Source: Anabaena sphaerica FACHB-251 | GTDB taxonomy: Bacteria; Cyanobacteriota; Cyanobacteriia; Cyanobacteriales; Nostocaceae | Direction: 5' to 3' | DNA length: 64,000 nucleotides | Assembly: GCF_014696825.1 (NCBI RefSeq) | Contig: NZ_JACJQU010000004.1 | Span: 310,001-374,000 of the forward strand | Part shown: positions 1-9,077 of the stretch, piece by piece | Layout: each line of letters opens with the position of its first letter | Position numbering within the stretch: position 1 is the stretch's first letter | Notes under the pieces: generated by a model | Seen by the model: only the letters and a program-made list of their open reading frames with translations | The model's database searches: none | Told to the model about the DNA's origin: nothing | Position numbers and translations under genes: made by a program

Positions 1-134
1 CCACATAGCGGAAATTATATAAAGACTGGTAAATTATTATGCTTAACACAAAAGTTATATTATAAACACAACTTAGGTTAAATTTTTGGTAATTGAAATA
101 TTTTAACTAAGAATTTTCACTTATTTAGTCAGGG
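1..134. other. Intergenic edge, no gene seen
   Basis: This AT-rich stretch lies downstream of the stop codon of the minus-strand AI-2E family gene. I see no reading frame, hairpin or repeat that I can support. Confidence 0.5.
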
Positions 135-1220
135 TCAATTATCTAACTCAATAGCATCTGATTTACTCTGAGATTGAGCTAACATTTTTGGGTGCAGATA
201 CAGATTTTCTAACAATACTGATACACCCGCAACCCAAGGGGGGACAATTACAGCGCCAATAATACCTAAAACCTGTGTTCCTCCTAATACTGCCAAGAGT
301 TGATACAAAGGATGAACGCTGACTGATGAACCTACCAGCAAGGGATCAAGTACGTAAGTTTCTATATTTTGAATGATTACAAATAACAACAGCACCCATA
401 AAAAAGTCAATCCTCCTTGGGGAATAGCGACAATTAACGCCGGAATTGCCCCTAAGACTGGACCGATGAAGGGAATCAAATTTGTAAATCCAGCAATTAC
501 ACCGAGTGCTAAAGCAAATTCTGATAGTCCTAAAACACTTAAACTCAGGGTGATGACAAAACCTAAAATAGCGGAAACCAAAACTCGACCTTGAACATAA
601 CCTCCCATGCGGCGAGAAATTGGCGCAACTTGATCTGCGAGGCGTTTGTCCCAAGGTTGGGGAAATAAATCTGCTAAACCTTTGACTAAATTGCTACTAC
701 CAGCAACCATGTACCCTGAAATTACTAAAGCTAAAATTAGATTCAACACACCCCCAACAATGCCACGAGTCAAGCCGAAGGAACGCACAAGCAGCTGCTT
801 ACTAGAACTAAATACCCACCTGGTGAGGGACTGAAGATCAAGAAATTGCTCAATTGTCTCGATTTGCGTGATTCCCATTTGCATAGCCAGATTTTCAGTT
901 GTAATCTGCAAATTTTCTAAGTAAATGGGCAATTTATTAGCTAATCGTTGAATTTGCTCAGAAACAGATGGTCCAATAATTAAACCGGCCCCAATCAATC
1001 CAGCAATCAAGGTAATATACACGACTATTACACCTAACCAACGGGGAATGCGTAATTTTTCTGCTGAGTTAACTATGGGAGCGATCGCTGATGCTAAAAC
1101 TACAGCAACCATTAATGTTACCAACAAACTCCGTAGTTGCCACATCAGAACTATCAGACAACTAACGGCAACAATTAACAACAGTTCTGAAAGGGTAATA
1201 GTTTTGCGCTTTTCTATCAT
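135..1220 (-). CDS. AI-2E family transporter (PerM-like membrane protein)
   Basis: A 361-residue integral membrane protein. Hydrophobic segments occur near residues 12-45, 58-85, 155-172 and 205-340, with a soluble stretch in between (about 86-150), the arrangement of the AI-2E/PerM exporter family. The C-terminal third carries the family's Pro/Gly-rich segment (GFTNLIPFIGPVLGAIPA, about residue 240-260). Family members export small molecules or act as Na+/H+ antiporters, and the substrate cannot be read from the sequence. The gene stands alone upstream of cysS on the same strand with a gap of about 50 bp holding a short GGGACTG heptamer repeat. The family assignment is firm and the substrate unknown. 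Confidence 0.88.
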   Translation of the reverse strand: MIEKRKTITLSELLLIVAVSCLIVLMWQLRSLLVTLMVAVVLASAIAPIVNSAEKLRIPRWLGVIVVYITLIAGLIGAGLIIGPSVSEQIQRLANKLPIYLENLQITTENLAMQMGITQIETIEQFLDLQSLTRWVFSSSKQLLVRSFGLTRGIVGGVLNLILALVISGYMVAGSSNLVKGLADLFPQPWDKRLADQVAPISRRMGGYVQGRVLVSAILGFVITLSLSVLGLSEFALALGVIAGFTNLIPFIGPVLGAIPALIVAIPQGGLTFLWVLLLFVIIQNIETYVLDPLLVGSSVSVHPLYQLLAVLGGTQVLGIIGAVIVPPWVAGVSVLLENLYLHPKMLAQSQSKSDAIELDN

Positions 1221-1273
1221 GTTTGGGGACTGGGGACTGGGTAGAATAAACTTCTAAATCTTGCCTTTTGCCT

Positions 1274-2728
1274 TTATGAACGATGCCAACGTGTACCTTC
1301 TTTGCTATCAATTAATTCAATTCCTTGGGCTTTTAGTTGATCTCTAATTCGATCAGATTCAGCAAAATTCTTGGCTTTTCTTGCTTCTTTTCTTTGTTGA
1401 ATTAAATCTTCAATTTCCGCATCACTTATACCATCAGTTGCAGGTTTTTCTTCTTCTATTTTGGCAGTTAAACCTAAAACATCTGCTAGTGTTAACAGAG
1501 TTTGCCATTGTTTCAGTAATTCATCTGCGGGAGTTTCTGTTTTTCCTTGATGAACAATAATATTTCCTTCCTTCCTTAATTCTTTAGCTAATTCAAAAAT
1601 TACCGCTAAACCACCGGGAAAATTAAAATCATCATTGACTGCTGTGGTAAATTTCTCAACTTCCGTTTTATCAAGTTTAGCGTTATTTATTTCTAGATTT
1701 TCCCAACCTAACTGTTTACCGTGCTGATAGCCAAATAACAAACCTTCTTTGATAGTATGCCAGCCGTTTGTTGCTGCTAAAATTGCTTCATCGGTGAAAT
1801 CAATGGGCTTGCGATATTGTGCCATTAACACAAATAATCTTAATGCCATCGGGTCAACACCACGATCTAATAAATCGCGGATTGTGGTAAAATTGCCTAA
1901 AGATTTAGACATTTTTTCCCCATCAACTTTGACCATCCCGTTATGTAACCAATAATTAGCTAAAGGTTTACCGGTTACTGCTTCTGATTGGGCAATTTCG
2001 TTTTCATGGTGTGGGAAAATTAAGTCAGCACCACCAGCATGAATATCAATGGTATCACCCAAGCGATCGCGCACCATTGCCGAACATTCAATGTGCCATC
2101 CGGGACGACCTTTACCCCAAGGTGACTCCCAAGCAGGTTCGGAAGGTTTTGCAGCTTTCCATAAAGCAAAATCAAAGGGGTCTTTCTTCTTTTTATATTC
2201 TGCGTCTTCTACATTTACCCGTTCACTCGCACCAGCTTGTAAATCTTCTAATTTGCGTCCCGAAAGTTTGCCATATTCCGCAAAATTCCGCACCGCATAA
2301 TAAACATCACCATCCGCAGGATAAGCAAAACCTTTTTGTTCTAAATCATGAATTAATCTTTTAATACCATTCATTGTATGGGTAGCACGGGGATATTCAT
2401 CAGCTTCTTTAATTCCCAAACGTGCCATATCTTCAAAATATGCCTTAATAAAGCGTTCGGATACCGCTTCCATCGTCGAATTTTCTGAGCGTGCGCGGTT
2501 AAGAATTTTATCATCAACATCCGTAAAATTCTGTATATAGCGCACATCATAACCGATAAACTGAAGATATCGACGCACTATATCCCAAACAATACAAGCT
2601 CTAGCATGACCCAAATGGCAATAGTCGTAAACCGTAACACCGCAATAATACATCTTTACCTTCCCATCTTCGACGGGGGTAAACGGTTCTTGACGACGGG
2701 TGAGAGTATTGTAAATAGATAGGGTCAT
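1274..2728 (-). CDS. cysS: Cysteinyl-tRNA synthetase
   Basis: Class I aminoacyl-tRNA synthetase that charges tRNA-Cys in the cytoplasm. The HIGH-type motif is HLGHA near residue 35, preceded by a zinc-binding Cys in YYCGVTVYD. Further zinc ligands lie around WHIECSAM and HHENEIAQSE, and the KMSKS loop reads GEKMSKSLGN near residue 270. Length (484 residues) is normal for the family. The frame opens six codons earlier at 2746, but the second ATG (MTLSIYNTLTRR) matches the conserved N-terminus, so I prefer 2728. The protein is complete with no missing motif. It is monocistronic or cotranscribed with the downstream membrane protein. Confidence 0.97.
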   Translation of the reverse strand: MTLSIYNTLTRRQEPFTPVEDGKVKMYYCGVTVYDYCHLGHARACIVWDIVRRYLQFIGYDVRYIQNFTDVDDKILNRARSENSTMEAVSERFIKAYFEDMARLGIKEADEYPRATHTMNGIKRLIHDLEQKGFAYPADGDVYYAVRNFAEYGKLSGRKLEDLQAGASERVNVEDAEYKKKKDPFDFALWKAAKPSEPAWESPWGKGRPGWHIECSAMVRDRLGDTIDIHAGGADLIFPHHENEIAQSEAVTGKPLANYWLHNGMVKVDGEKMSKSLGNFTTIRDLLDRGVDPMALRLFVLMAQYRKPIDFTDEAILAATNGWHTIKEGLLFGYQHGKQLGWENLEINNAKLDKTEVEKFTTAVNDDFNFPGGLAVIFELAKELRKEGNIIVHQGKTETPADELLKQWQTLLTLADVLGLTAKIEEEKPATDGISDAEIEDLIQQRKEARKAKNFAESDRIRDQLKAQGIELIDSKEGTRWHRS

Positions 2729-2903
2729 AATAGAGGAATAAGGCATCTAACGATCAGCAATGATAACGTAAGTTGCGAGTAACCGGATAGGTAAGTGAAA
2801 CTGAATTAAGAGCGATCGCTCTCTTCATCTATGATATCTGATGTAGTTCTACAGATAATTCCAAGTAATATCATGTAATACCTTCACCACAGCTTAGTAA
2901 ATT

Positions 2904-3182
2904 ATGATTCAAGCTTTACCCAAAACTAAACCAGTAACTTTTACTGAGTTTGGCGAATGGAAACCAGAAGCAAAGTATTATGAATTACATAATGGCGTAA
3001 TTATTGAAATGAATCAACTTTTAGGTTTTCATGAGTGGATTATCCTTTTTTTAAATAGAAAAATCTCGTCTGAATACATACGGCTAGACTTACCCTATGG
3101 AATAGCAAAAAGTGTTTTTGTTTCAGCAACATTTCCAGAGTGAAAATTAACAGCTAATCAGATTTTTCAAGCTGTTATGTAA
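2904..3182 (+). pseudogene. Decayed Uma2-family (DUF820) endonuclease gene
   Basis: The open part (2904-3143, 79 codons) begins like a Uma2/DUF820 protein (VTFTEFGEWKPEA, then YELHNGVIIEM) and reaches the KSVFV region, but the family's PD-(D/E)XK core is absent. After the TGA at 3141-3143 the same frame continues as KLTANQIFQAVM before TAA at 3180-3182, which resembles a normal Uma2 C-terminus. The simplest reading is a gene that lost its central part by deletion and then gained a stop codon. Uma2 proteins are usually about 190 residues. Not expected to be active. Confidence 0.7.
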
Positions 3183-3202
3183 ATTAATGCTGTAAATCAG
3201 CA

Positions 3203-4387
3203 ATGCCAAGTAGCCAAAATCAGGCTAACATTCAAAATAGACCTAAATCCTACTTCATGATTATGCCATCAGCAGTTACTACCGAATCTCACCCAATGGA
3301 AGCTCCCAAGCAAGGATTACCGGTAACAATTATTACGGGATTCCTTGGTAGCGGCAAAACAACTTTACTCAATCATATTTTGACTAATCAGCAAGGAGTA
3401 AAAACCGCTGTTTTAGTCAACGAATTTGGCGAAATTGGTATTGATAACGAATTAGTTGTTGCTACCGATGAAAATATGGTGGAACTCAGCAATGGTTGTA
3501 TTTGTTGCACCATCAACAACGACTTAGTTGATGCTGTTTACAAAGTTTTAGAACGGGAAGAAAAGCTAGATTATCTAGTTGTAGAAACCACTGGACTAGC
3601 AGATCCTTTACCTGTAGCAATGACATTTCTGGGTTCAGAACTGCGAGATTTAACTCGTTTAGATTCCATCATTACTGTAGTTGATGCAGCCAATTATAGC
3701 TTAGATTTATTCAACTCCCAAGCCGCACTTAGTCAGATTACTTATGGTGATGTGATTCTGCTCAATAAAGCCGATTTAGTTGATGAAACTACTTTACAGG
3801 AATTAGAAAGCAAGATTAACGATGTGAAGGAAGGATCAAGAATTATTAGAACTACAAATTCTCAAGTTCCACTTCCTTTAATCCTCAGCGTTGGTTTGTT
3901 TGAATCTGATCAATATTTTGATTCAGAAGAACACGAACACGATCATCATGATCACGATGATCACGATCATTCTGACTGCGGTCATGAACATCACGACCAT
4001 GATCATTCTACCTGTGAACATGACCATCATGATCATGAACATCATCACCACCATTCTGACCACTTAGAAAATGATGGTTTTATCTCTATATCTTTCCAAA
4101 GTGATAAACCTTTTTCAATTAGAAAATTTCAGTATTTCTTAGATAACCAACTACCCACAAATGTCTTCCGTGCTAAGGGCATTATGTGGTTTGAGGAAAG
4201 TCCCCAACGCCATATTTTCCACCTGTGCGGTAAACGCTTCACCATTGATGATGATCAGTGGAAAGGTGAACGCAAAAACCAAATAGTGTTGATTGGTCAA
4301 AATTTGGATCAAGAAACTTTACTCAACCAACTAGAAAACTGCCTTTGTCTTCCTTCAGTTAGCAAAGGTAAAGGATTTGGGAAATAG
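3203..4387 (+). CDS. CobW/COG0523-family GTPase, probable metallochaperone
   Basis: G3E-family P-loop GTPase. Visible motifs are the Walker A GFLGSGKTTLLNHI, the metal-binding NGCICCTI (CxCC), the guanine-specificity motif LNKADL, and a very His/Asp-rich loop (about residues 247-292) typical of zinc- or nickel-handling members. The C-terminal CobW_C domain (FSIRKFQYFLDNQLP onward) is present. Family members hydrolyse GTP to deliver metal, mostly zinc, to client enzymes; the metal here is an inference from the His loop. The first ATG is at 3203, but ATGs at 3257 and 3263 lie closer to the usual start, so the first 18-20 residues may not be made. dtd follows on the same strand after 74 bp. Confidence 0.92.
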   Translation: MPSSQNQANIQNRPKSYFMIMPSAVTTESHPMEAPKQGLPVTIITGFLGSGKTTLLNHILTNQQGVKTAVLVNEFGEIGIDNELVVATDENMVELSNGCICCTINNDLVDAVYKVLEREEKLDYLVVETTGLADPLPVAMTFLGSELRDLTRLDSIITVVDAANYSLDLFNSQAALSQITYGDVILLNKADLVDETTLQELESKINDVKEGSRIIRTTNSQVPLPLILSVGLFESDQYFDSEEHEHDHHDHDDHDHSDCGHEHHDHDHSTCEHDHHDHEHHHHHSDHLENDGFISISFQSDKPFSIRKFQYFLDNQLPTNVFRAKGIMWFEESPQRHIFHLCGKRFTIDDDQWKGERKNQIVLIGQNLDQETLLNQLENCLCLPSVSKGKGFGK

Positions 4388-4461
4388 TCATTAGTTACTT
4401 GTCAGGTCTTAGTTGTCAGTGGTATAGAAAAAACAACTGACAACTAAAATGAATAAGCACC

Positions 4462-4914
4462 ATGCGCGTTATCGTTCAACGAGTGAAATCATCTCAAGTT
4501 ACTGTAAATGGCGAAATTGTCGGTAAAATCGGCAGAGGGTTAAATTTACTCGTTGGTATTTCTAATACTGATACTGATGCCGAACTTGACTGGATGGTTC
4601 GTAAATGCTTGGAATTGCGGCTATTTCCTGATGATGAGGGTGGTGACAGATGGCAAAAATCTGTACAAGAAATTAACGGTGAGTTATTAGTAGTTAGTCA
4701 GTTTACGCTTTATGGTGATTGTCGTAAAGGCCGTCGTCCTTCTTTTGACCGTTCTGCTGTACCCACATTGGCTGTCGATTTGTATAATCGTTTTGTATCA
4801 AAGTTAAAAACAAGCGGTTTACGGGTGGAAACTGGTCAATTTGGCGCAATGATGCAAGTAGAGATTCAAAATGATGGACCTGTTACTTTGATCCTGGAGA
4901 AAGAAGCTATTTAG
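4462..4914 (+). CDS. dtd: D-aminoacyl-tRNA deacylase
   Basis: Hydrolyses D-amino acids (and glycine mischarged on tRNA-Ala) from tRNA, an editing function. Of usual length (150 residues). The N-terminus [13 protein letters not shown], the active-site motif [17 protein letters not shown] near residue 78-94 and the C-terminal NDGPVTL motif near residue 137 are all intact. It stands between the CobW-type gene and psb28 on the plus strand. The 5' gap holds STRR-like degenerate repeats and no obvious promoter motif. Confidence 0.96.
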   Translation: MRVIVQRVKSSQVTVNGEIVGKIGRGLNLLVGISNTDTDAELDWMVRKCLELRLFPDDEGGDRWQKSVQEINGELLVVSQFTLYGDCRKGRRPSFDRSAVPTLAVDLYNRFVSKLKTSGLRVETGQFGAMMQVEIQNDGPVTLILEKEAI

Positions 4915-5034
4915 CTCTCTAATCTTGCTAAACTAACTAAAACTAAGAAACATATTCAAGCACGATAGCCAAATGCCTACTGTAAGATGAGAGAATATTA
5001 ACTTAAAGATCATAAAACTTAAAATTCATTCATC

Positions 5035-5370
5035 ATGGCAAAAATCCAGTTTTCTAGAGGCGTTGACGAAACAGTAGTTCCAGATGTACGCTTAACGCGA
5101 TCGCGGAGTGGTGATCAAGGTACAGCAACGTTTATTTTTACCAATCCCAACATTTTGAGAGAAGGTAGCACAGACGAAATCACGGGGATGTACATGGTTG
5201 ACGAAGAAGGTGAAATTCTGACTCGTGAAGTCAAGGGCAAATTTATCAACGGTAAACCGGAAGCATTAGAAGCGGTTTACTTGATGAAAACCCTTGAAGA
5301 ATGGGAACGCTTCATGCGCTTTATGGAACGCTACGCTGAAGAAAACGATCTGGGATTAAGCAAATCTTAA
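5035..5370 (+). CDS. psb28: Photosystem II assembly protein Psb28
   Basis: A 111-residue soluble protein recognised by [20 protein letters not shown] at the N-terminus and [19 protein letters not shown] near the C-terminus. Psb28 binds the cytoplasmic face of PSII assembly intermediates (the RC47 complex) and is not part of the mature active centre. Length and sequence are typical of the Psb28-1 type. It has its own 120-bp upstream gap. moaB follows on the same strand after a 63-bp gap of degenerate heptamer repeats. Confidence 0.95.
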   Translation: MAKIQFSRGVDETVVPDVRLTRSRSGDQGTATFIFTNPNILREGSTDEITGMYMVDEEGEILTREVKGKFINGKPEALEAVYLMKTLEEWERFMRFMERYAEENDLGLSKS

Positions 5371-5433
5371 GTAATCATCAGTCATTGGTCAGTGGCCAGT
5401 GGTCATTGACTAAAGGCTAAAACCTCAGTATCT

Positions 5434-5937
5434 ATGAAACTGCAACCCCATCCAGACTCACTAGAAATGACGGTAACTTGTGCGGTTATCACTGTTAGTG
5501 ATACGCGCAACCCAGAAACAGATAAAAGTGGTCAACTGATCCAGCAATTATTGTTAACAGCTAATCATGTTATTGCCGATTATATAATTATTAAAGATGA
5601 ACCCGCCCAGATTCAACAACAGATAGAAATTTTGGGTAAAAATGTAAATTTAGATGCTTTAATTTTTAATGGGGGGACAGGAATTGCACCCAGAGATACC
5701 ACCTACGATGCGATCGCCAAGTTGTTAGAAAAAACTTTACCGGGATTTGGTGAGTTATTTCGTTTTTTAAGCTATCAAGAAATTGGTTCACGAGCGATAG
5801 CTTCTCGCGCTGTCGCTGGTATTTATCAAAATAAAATTATCTTTTCTCTTCCCGGTTCTAGTAACGCTGTACGACTGGGAATGGAAAAACTGATTTTACC
5901 AGAATTGGTGCATTTGGTAAAACAGGTGACGGAATAA
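5434..5937 (+). CDS. moaB: Molybdenum cofactor biosynthesis protein MoaB
   Basis: MoaB/MogA-type protein acting in the adenylation and metal-insertion branch of molybdopterin synthesis. The MPT-binding signature is visible as NGGTGIAPRDTTYDAI near residue 93-108, with VITVSDTRN at the start of the fold and SLPGSSNAVRLG near the C-terminus. 167 residues is normal. The cofactor made by this pathway is needed by NarB, encoded about 50 kb away. The next gene (a 59-codon PCP_red protein) starts 31 bp downstream on the same strand, so the two probably share a transcript ending at the hairpin at 6171-6206. Confidence 0.93.
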   Translation: MKLQPHPDSLEMTVTCAVITVSDTRNPETDKSGQLIQQLLLTANHVIADYIIIKDEPAQIQQQIEILGKNVNLDALIFNGGTGIAPRDTTYDAIAKLLEKTLPGFGELFRFLSYQEIGSRAIASRAVAGIYQNKIIFSLPGSSNAVRLGMEKLILPELVHLVKQVTE

Positions 5938-5968
5938 GTAAACTATCAAAAGCAAAACCTAAAAATCA

Positions 5969-6148
5969 ATGAGTGAAAAAATTCAATGGACCGCTGAAGC
6001 CGAAGCTAAACTCAAAGATATTCCCTTCTTTGTTCGTCCTTTTGCCCGCAAAAAGATTGAAACTTATGCTCAAGATCATAGTTTATCTCTAATCACAATC
6101 GAGATTTACGAACAGGTTAAGAAACAATTCAACAAAAAATACGACTAA
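5969..6148 (+). CDS. Small stand-alone PCP_red-domain protein (59 aa)
   Basis: A 59-codon gene, ATG to TAA, starting MSEKIQWTAEAEAKLKDIPF and continuing through FVRPFARKKIETYA to a Lys-rich end. This pattern (W-x-x-x-A-x-x-x-L, then P-x-F-V-R-x-x-A-R-x-x-x-E) is that of the PCP_red domain found at the C-terminus of the ChlB subunit of light-independent protochlorophyllide reductase. Here it forms the whole protein. Stand-alone versions are conserved in cyanobacteria but, as far as I know, have no assigned function. It lies 31 bp after moaB and ends just before a terminator-like hairpin. The coding call is good and the function unknown. Confidence 0.85.
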   Translation: MSEKIQWTAEAEAKLKDIPFFVRPFARKKIETYAQDHSLSLITIEIYEQVKKQFNKKYD

Positions 6149-6170
6149 AAAATCTTGAACAGGAAAATAA

Positions 6171-6206
6171 AAACCCCCTAATCTATAGGAGGTTTATCAT
6201 TTTTTC
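6171..6206 (+). terminator. Rho-independent-type terminator after moaB / PCP_red gene
   Basis: A ten-base stem (AAACCCCCTA paired with TAGGAGGTTT, one mismatch) with a five-base loop is followed by ATCATTTTTTC. It sits 22 bp after the PCP_red stop codon and before the convergent mraY gene. Confidence 0.65.
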
Positions 6207-6227
6207 TTCGTTGATTTGTTAAGACTC

Positions 6228-7355
6228 TTAAAATTTAATAAATGTCAAGCAGATGGTAGCCAAAATTGCAGCAATTATATAAAATGCACCAACTACTTGC
6301 AATTCTGACCAACCAGTTAATTCTAAGTGATGGTGTAGAGGAGCCATTTTAAACAGACGCTTACCTTTCCCATCTGGCCCTTTGGTAGCTTTGTAATAAC
6401 TGACTTGCGCCATCACAGACAGAGTTTCTACAAAGAAAATACCGCTGAGAATGAACAGGGCTACTAAGCTATTAGTCAGTAGTGCCACAGCAGCCAGCGC
6501 ACCACCCAAAGCCAGAGAACCAGTATCACCCATGAAAACACGGGCTGGGTTGCGGTTATGGGCTAAAAATCCTAAGCAACTACCACTCATAGCCGCACAG
6601 AATATCATCAGTTCTGGTGAAGTCGGTGCAATTACAGCGCCTAAAGCGAAGATAGCGATCGCAACTGTTCCCCCCGCTAACCCATCAATCCCATCAGTTA
6701 AATTAGTAGCGTTACTTTCCGCTACCAATACAAAACCAGCCAAAGGCCAAAAAAGTAATCCTAAAGGCAAGGAAAAGCCAACCACAGGTAAGGCGATATT
6801 TGTTATACTAAAATCTCTATTCAACATCATCCACAGACAGAAACAAGCTGCAAAAATAATCTGCAAAGCAAGTTTCATCGTCGGAGATATACCTTTATTT
6901 GATTTACGACGTAAAATTTGCCAATCGTCTATCCAGCCTATAAAACCATAGCTGAGTGTTAACACAGAAACAGCAACTACATCTTGAGCAAAGTTAGACA
7001 AGATACAAGCAATTGTCACAGCTACAGGTATGAAAAAAACACCACCCATCGTTGGAGTACCAGCTTTTTTCAGATGTGCTTGCGGTCCATCTTCCCGAAT
7101 AATTTGCCCTGTTTTCAATGCTTGGAGCAATGGTACAACCCAGTAGCCAGCAGCAGCAGCACCCACAGCACACAACAAAAACGGCATGGTGAGCGAGCTA
7201 GTTTGCCAGAATACTCTATGTCCCATTGAATCTAAAATCAATGCAGCTGTAGTCAGCGCAAGGGCTAACAGAGAGGCCAGCCCGATTCCAGAAATGTTCA
7301 ATCCTTGGTTTGGAGATAATTTAGCGTCCACAGAAAATTTCCCTTCACTCCACAC
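6228..7355 (-). CDS. mraY: Phospho-N-acetylmuramoyl-pentapeptide transferase
   Basis: Integral membrane enzyme that transfers phospho-MurNAc-pentapeptide to undecaprenyl phosphate to make lipid I in peptidoglycan synthesis. Hallmarks are DGPQAHLKKAGTPTMGG, the catalytic NLTDGIDGLAGG region, FMGDTGSLALGG and the HHHLELTGW His cluster, spread over about ten membrane segments. Length is slightly long because of an N-terminal extension. The start at 7355 is GTG. A second in-frame GTG at 7331 (VDAKLSPNQG) gives an N-terminus closer to what I expect for Nostocales and may be the true start. It is not next to other mur genes. Confidence 0.95.
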   Translation of the reverse strand: MWSEGKFSVDAKLSPNQGLNISGIGLASLLALALTTAALILDSMGHRVFWQTSSLTMPFLLCAVGAAAAGYWVVPLLQALKTGQIIREDGPQAHLKKAGTPTMGGVFFIPVAVTIACILSNFAQDVVAVSVLTLSYGFIGWIDDWQILRRKSNKGISPTMKLALQIIFAACFCLWMMLNRDFSITNIALPVVGFSLPLGLLFWPLAGFVLVAESNATNLTDGIDGLAGGTVAIAIFALGAVIAPTSPELMIFCAAMSGSCLGFLAHNRNPARVFMGDTGSLALGGALAAVALLTNSLVALFILSGIFFVETLSVMAQVSYYKATKGPDGKGKRLFKMAPLHHHLELTGWSELQVVGAFYIIAAILATICLTFIKF

Positions 7356-7411
7356 TTAAAAAAACCGAAAACCGAAACATTGATAAAACCCAGTCCCCAA
7401 AATCCTCAAGG

Positions 7412-7648
7412 CTAATCCTCATCTAAGCTGATATCACTATCATCATAGTCAAGGTCACCAATTCCATCTTCTCCCACCAAAAAGTCAGATATTTCTGCTT
7501 CTTGTTCCGAAAAAGTCGATTCGTTAAAGTCACGCGCTATGAGACGGCCGCTAGACTGCAACCAGTCCAACATTGAGGACTCTGGCTTCAAGGGAATTAC
7601 AGTAGCTCTCTGGTTCCGGGGATGCTCACGCAGGGGAGAATTTAACAT
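7412..7648 (-). CDS. DUF3134-type small conserved cyanobacterial protein
   Basis: A 78-residue protein with a conserved N-terminal half (NQRATVIPLKPESSMLDWLQ, then SSGRLIARD) and a strongly acidic tail (GDLDYDDSDISLDED). This matches the cyanobacteria-specific DUF3134 family as I remember it. No function is assigned. It lies 56 bp upstream of mraY on the same strand. No membrane segment or signal peptide is visible. Confidence 0.75.
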   Translation of the reverse strand: MLNSPLREHPRNQRATVIPLKPESSMLDWLQSSGRLIARDFNESTFSEQEAEISDFLVGEDGIGDLDYDDSDISLDED

Positions 7649-7897
7649 ATCAACGAAGTCAGTAAGAGGTTTATGTAACTGGACATTAAGAGTCTATCAT
7701 TTGATACGGGATAATTTAGTTAATGATTCAACTCTTTGATTGATCAATCCGGTACTGGAACAAAAAAAATTATTTAATAAGCCTATGCCAAACGGCAAAC
7801 CATTTTTGGTGAATTGCACAGACATATACGTAGAACATTAACCTGTTGTTAATCCTGATTTCATAGATTTCATAGTTATATTTTGAGGCAAAACGTG

Positions 7898-8491
7898 ATG
7901 ATCACAAAATCTGCTCTCTTGGATGCAATTGCTGGTACAAATCGGGGTTTGCTGGCAACTGAAACCCAAAAACAAGCTATCTTAGCTGCGATCGCTAGTT
8001 TAGAAGACTTTAACCCAACACCACACCCAATGGAAGCCAGGCACTTACTAGAAGGTGATTGGCGACTACTTTACACCACTAGCAAAGCTTTATTGAACCT
8101 GGATCGTTTTCCCTTTTGTAAACTTGGTCAAATTTACCAAAGTATTCGAGTAGAAACTACCAGTGTTTATAACATTGCTGAAATTTATGGACTACCTTCT
8201 TTGGAAGGATTAGTCAGCGTAGCCGCTAAATTTGAACCAGTTTCCGAACGTCGAGTTCAAGTTAAGTTTCAGCGTTCTATTATTGGCTTACAAAGGTTAG
8301 TTGCCTACCAGTCACCCGCAACCTTTATCCAACAGATTGAATCAGGCAAAAAATTTGCTGCTCTTGATTTTCCTATCAACAGCGACCAACAACAAGGATG
8401 GTTGGATATCACTTATCTAGACAATGATCTCCGTATTGGCAGAGGTAACGAGGGGAGTGTCTTTGTTTTAAGCAAGGCATCAAAGGCATAA
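7898..8491 (+). CDS. PAP/fibrillin family protein (plastid-lipid-associated type)
   Basis: A 197-residue protein of the plastoglobulin/fibrillin family. Conserved segments are the N-terminal helix (KSALLDAIAGTNRGLLA), the lipocalin-like opening LLEGDWRLLYTTSKALL, LGQIYQSI, and the C-terminal DLRIGRGNEGSVFVLSK. Fibrillins bind lipids at thylakoid membranes and are linked to photoprotection; the cyanobacterial role is inferred by homology. The frame opens at a TTG (7883), but ATG 7898 is the better start. It is followed by a 240-bp gap holding heptamer repeats and then psaE. Confidence 0.87.
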   Translation: MITKSALLDAIAGTNRGLLATETQKQAILAAIASLEDFNPTPHPMEARHLLEGDWRLLYTTSKALLNLDRFPFCKLGQIYQSIRVETTSVYNIAEIYGLPSLEGLVSVAAKFEPVSERRVQVKFQRSIIGLQRLVAYQSPATFIQQIESGKKFAALDFPINSDQQQGWLDITYLDNDLRIGRGNEGSVFVLSKASKA

Positions 8492-8573
8492 GGAGTTTAT
8501 TCGCAAGAAGTGTTTGCGAACGACCTTATTCTATTATAGCTACTTTGTCAAGTAGAGTCTGATACTTTTATCA

Positions 8574-8640
8574 GGGGACTGGGGACTGGGGACTGGGGGG
8601 AGAAACTTATTCCCTGTTCCCTATTCCCTGACTCATGACA
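8574..8640. repeat. STRR heptamer repeats (GGGACTG and TTCCCTG types)
   Basis: Three to four tandem copies of GGGGACT are followed by degenerate TTCCCTGTTCCCTATTCCCTG in the opposite sense, so the RNA could fold back on itself. This is the short tandemly repeated repetitive sequence type known from Nostocales. It lies about 100 bp upstream of psaE. Confidence 0.8.
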
Positions 8641-8733
8641 AATAACTTAACAAATACTCTAGTAAAGACCTTCAGGTAGTAGAGTGAAAACAATTAGCCC
8701 TAATTTATTTGATCATTCAAAGGGAAGATAATC

Positions 8734-8949
8734 ATGGTTCAACGTGGCTCTAAAGTACGCATCCTTCGTCCAGAATCCTACTGGTTTCAAGATGTAGGCA
8801 CAGTCGCTACCATTGACCAAAGCGGCATCAAGTACCCTGTAATTGTCCGGTTCCCTAACGTCAATTACGCTGGGATCAATACCAACAACTTTGCCTTAGA
8901 TGAATTAGTAGAGGTGGAAGCACCCAAAGCTAAGGCAGCTAAAAAGTAA
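8734..8949 (+). CDS. psaE: Photosystem I reaction center subunit IV
   Basis: A 71-residue stromal-side PSI subunit with an SH3-like fold that stabilises ferredoxin docking and cyclic electron flow. The sequence is canonical: [17 protein letters not shown], then [17 protein letters not shown] and the acidic/Lys-rich tail. An AAGGGAAGATAATC stretch just before the ATG is a plausible ribosome-binding region. Monocistronic, with its own upstream region of about 240 bp. Confidence 0.97.
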   Translation: MVQRGSKVRILRPESYWFQDVGTVATIDQSGIKYPVIVRFPNVNYAGINTNNFALDELVEVEAPKAKAAKK

Positions 8950-9077
8950 GCAGCATAACAGTGCTGAGTGCTGAGATAAAAACATGGAAAAGCGGTAAAC
9001 TAATGCTAATTCCATGCCCTCAATTGATTTTTGAGTCATACCTCTGAACTAAACACCCAGCACTCGTTACTCTGGAA

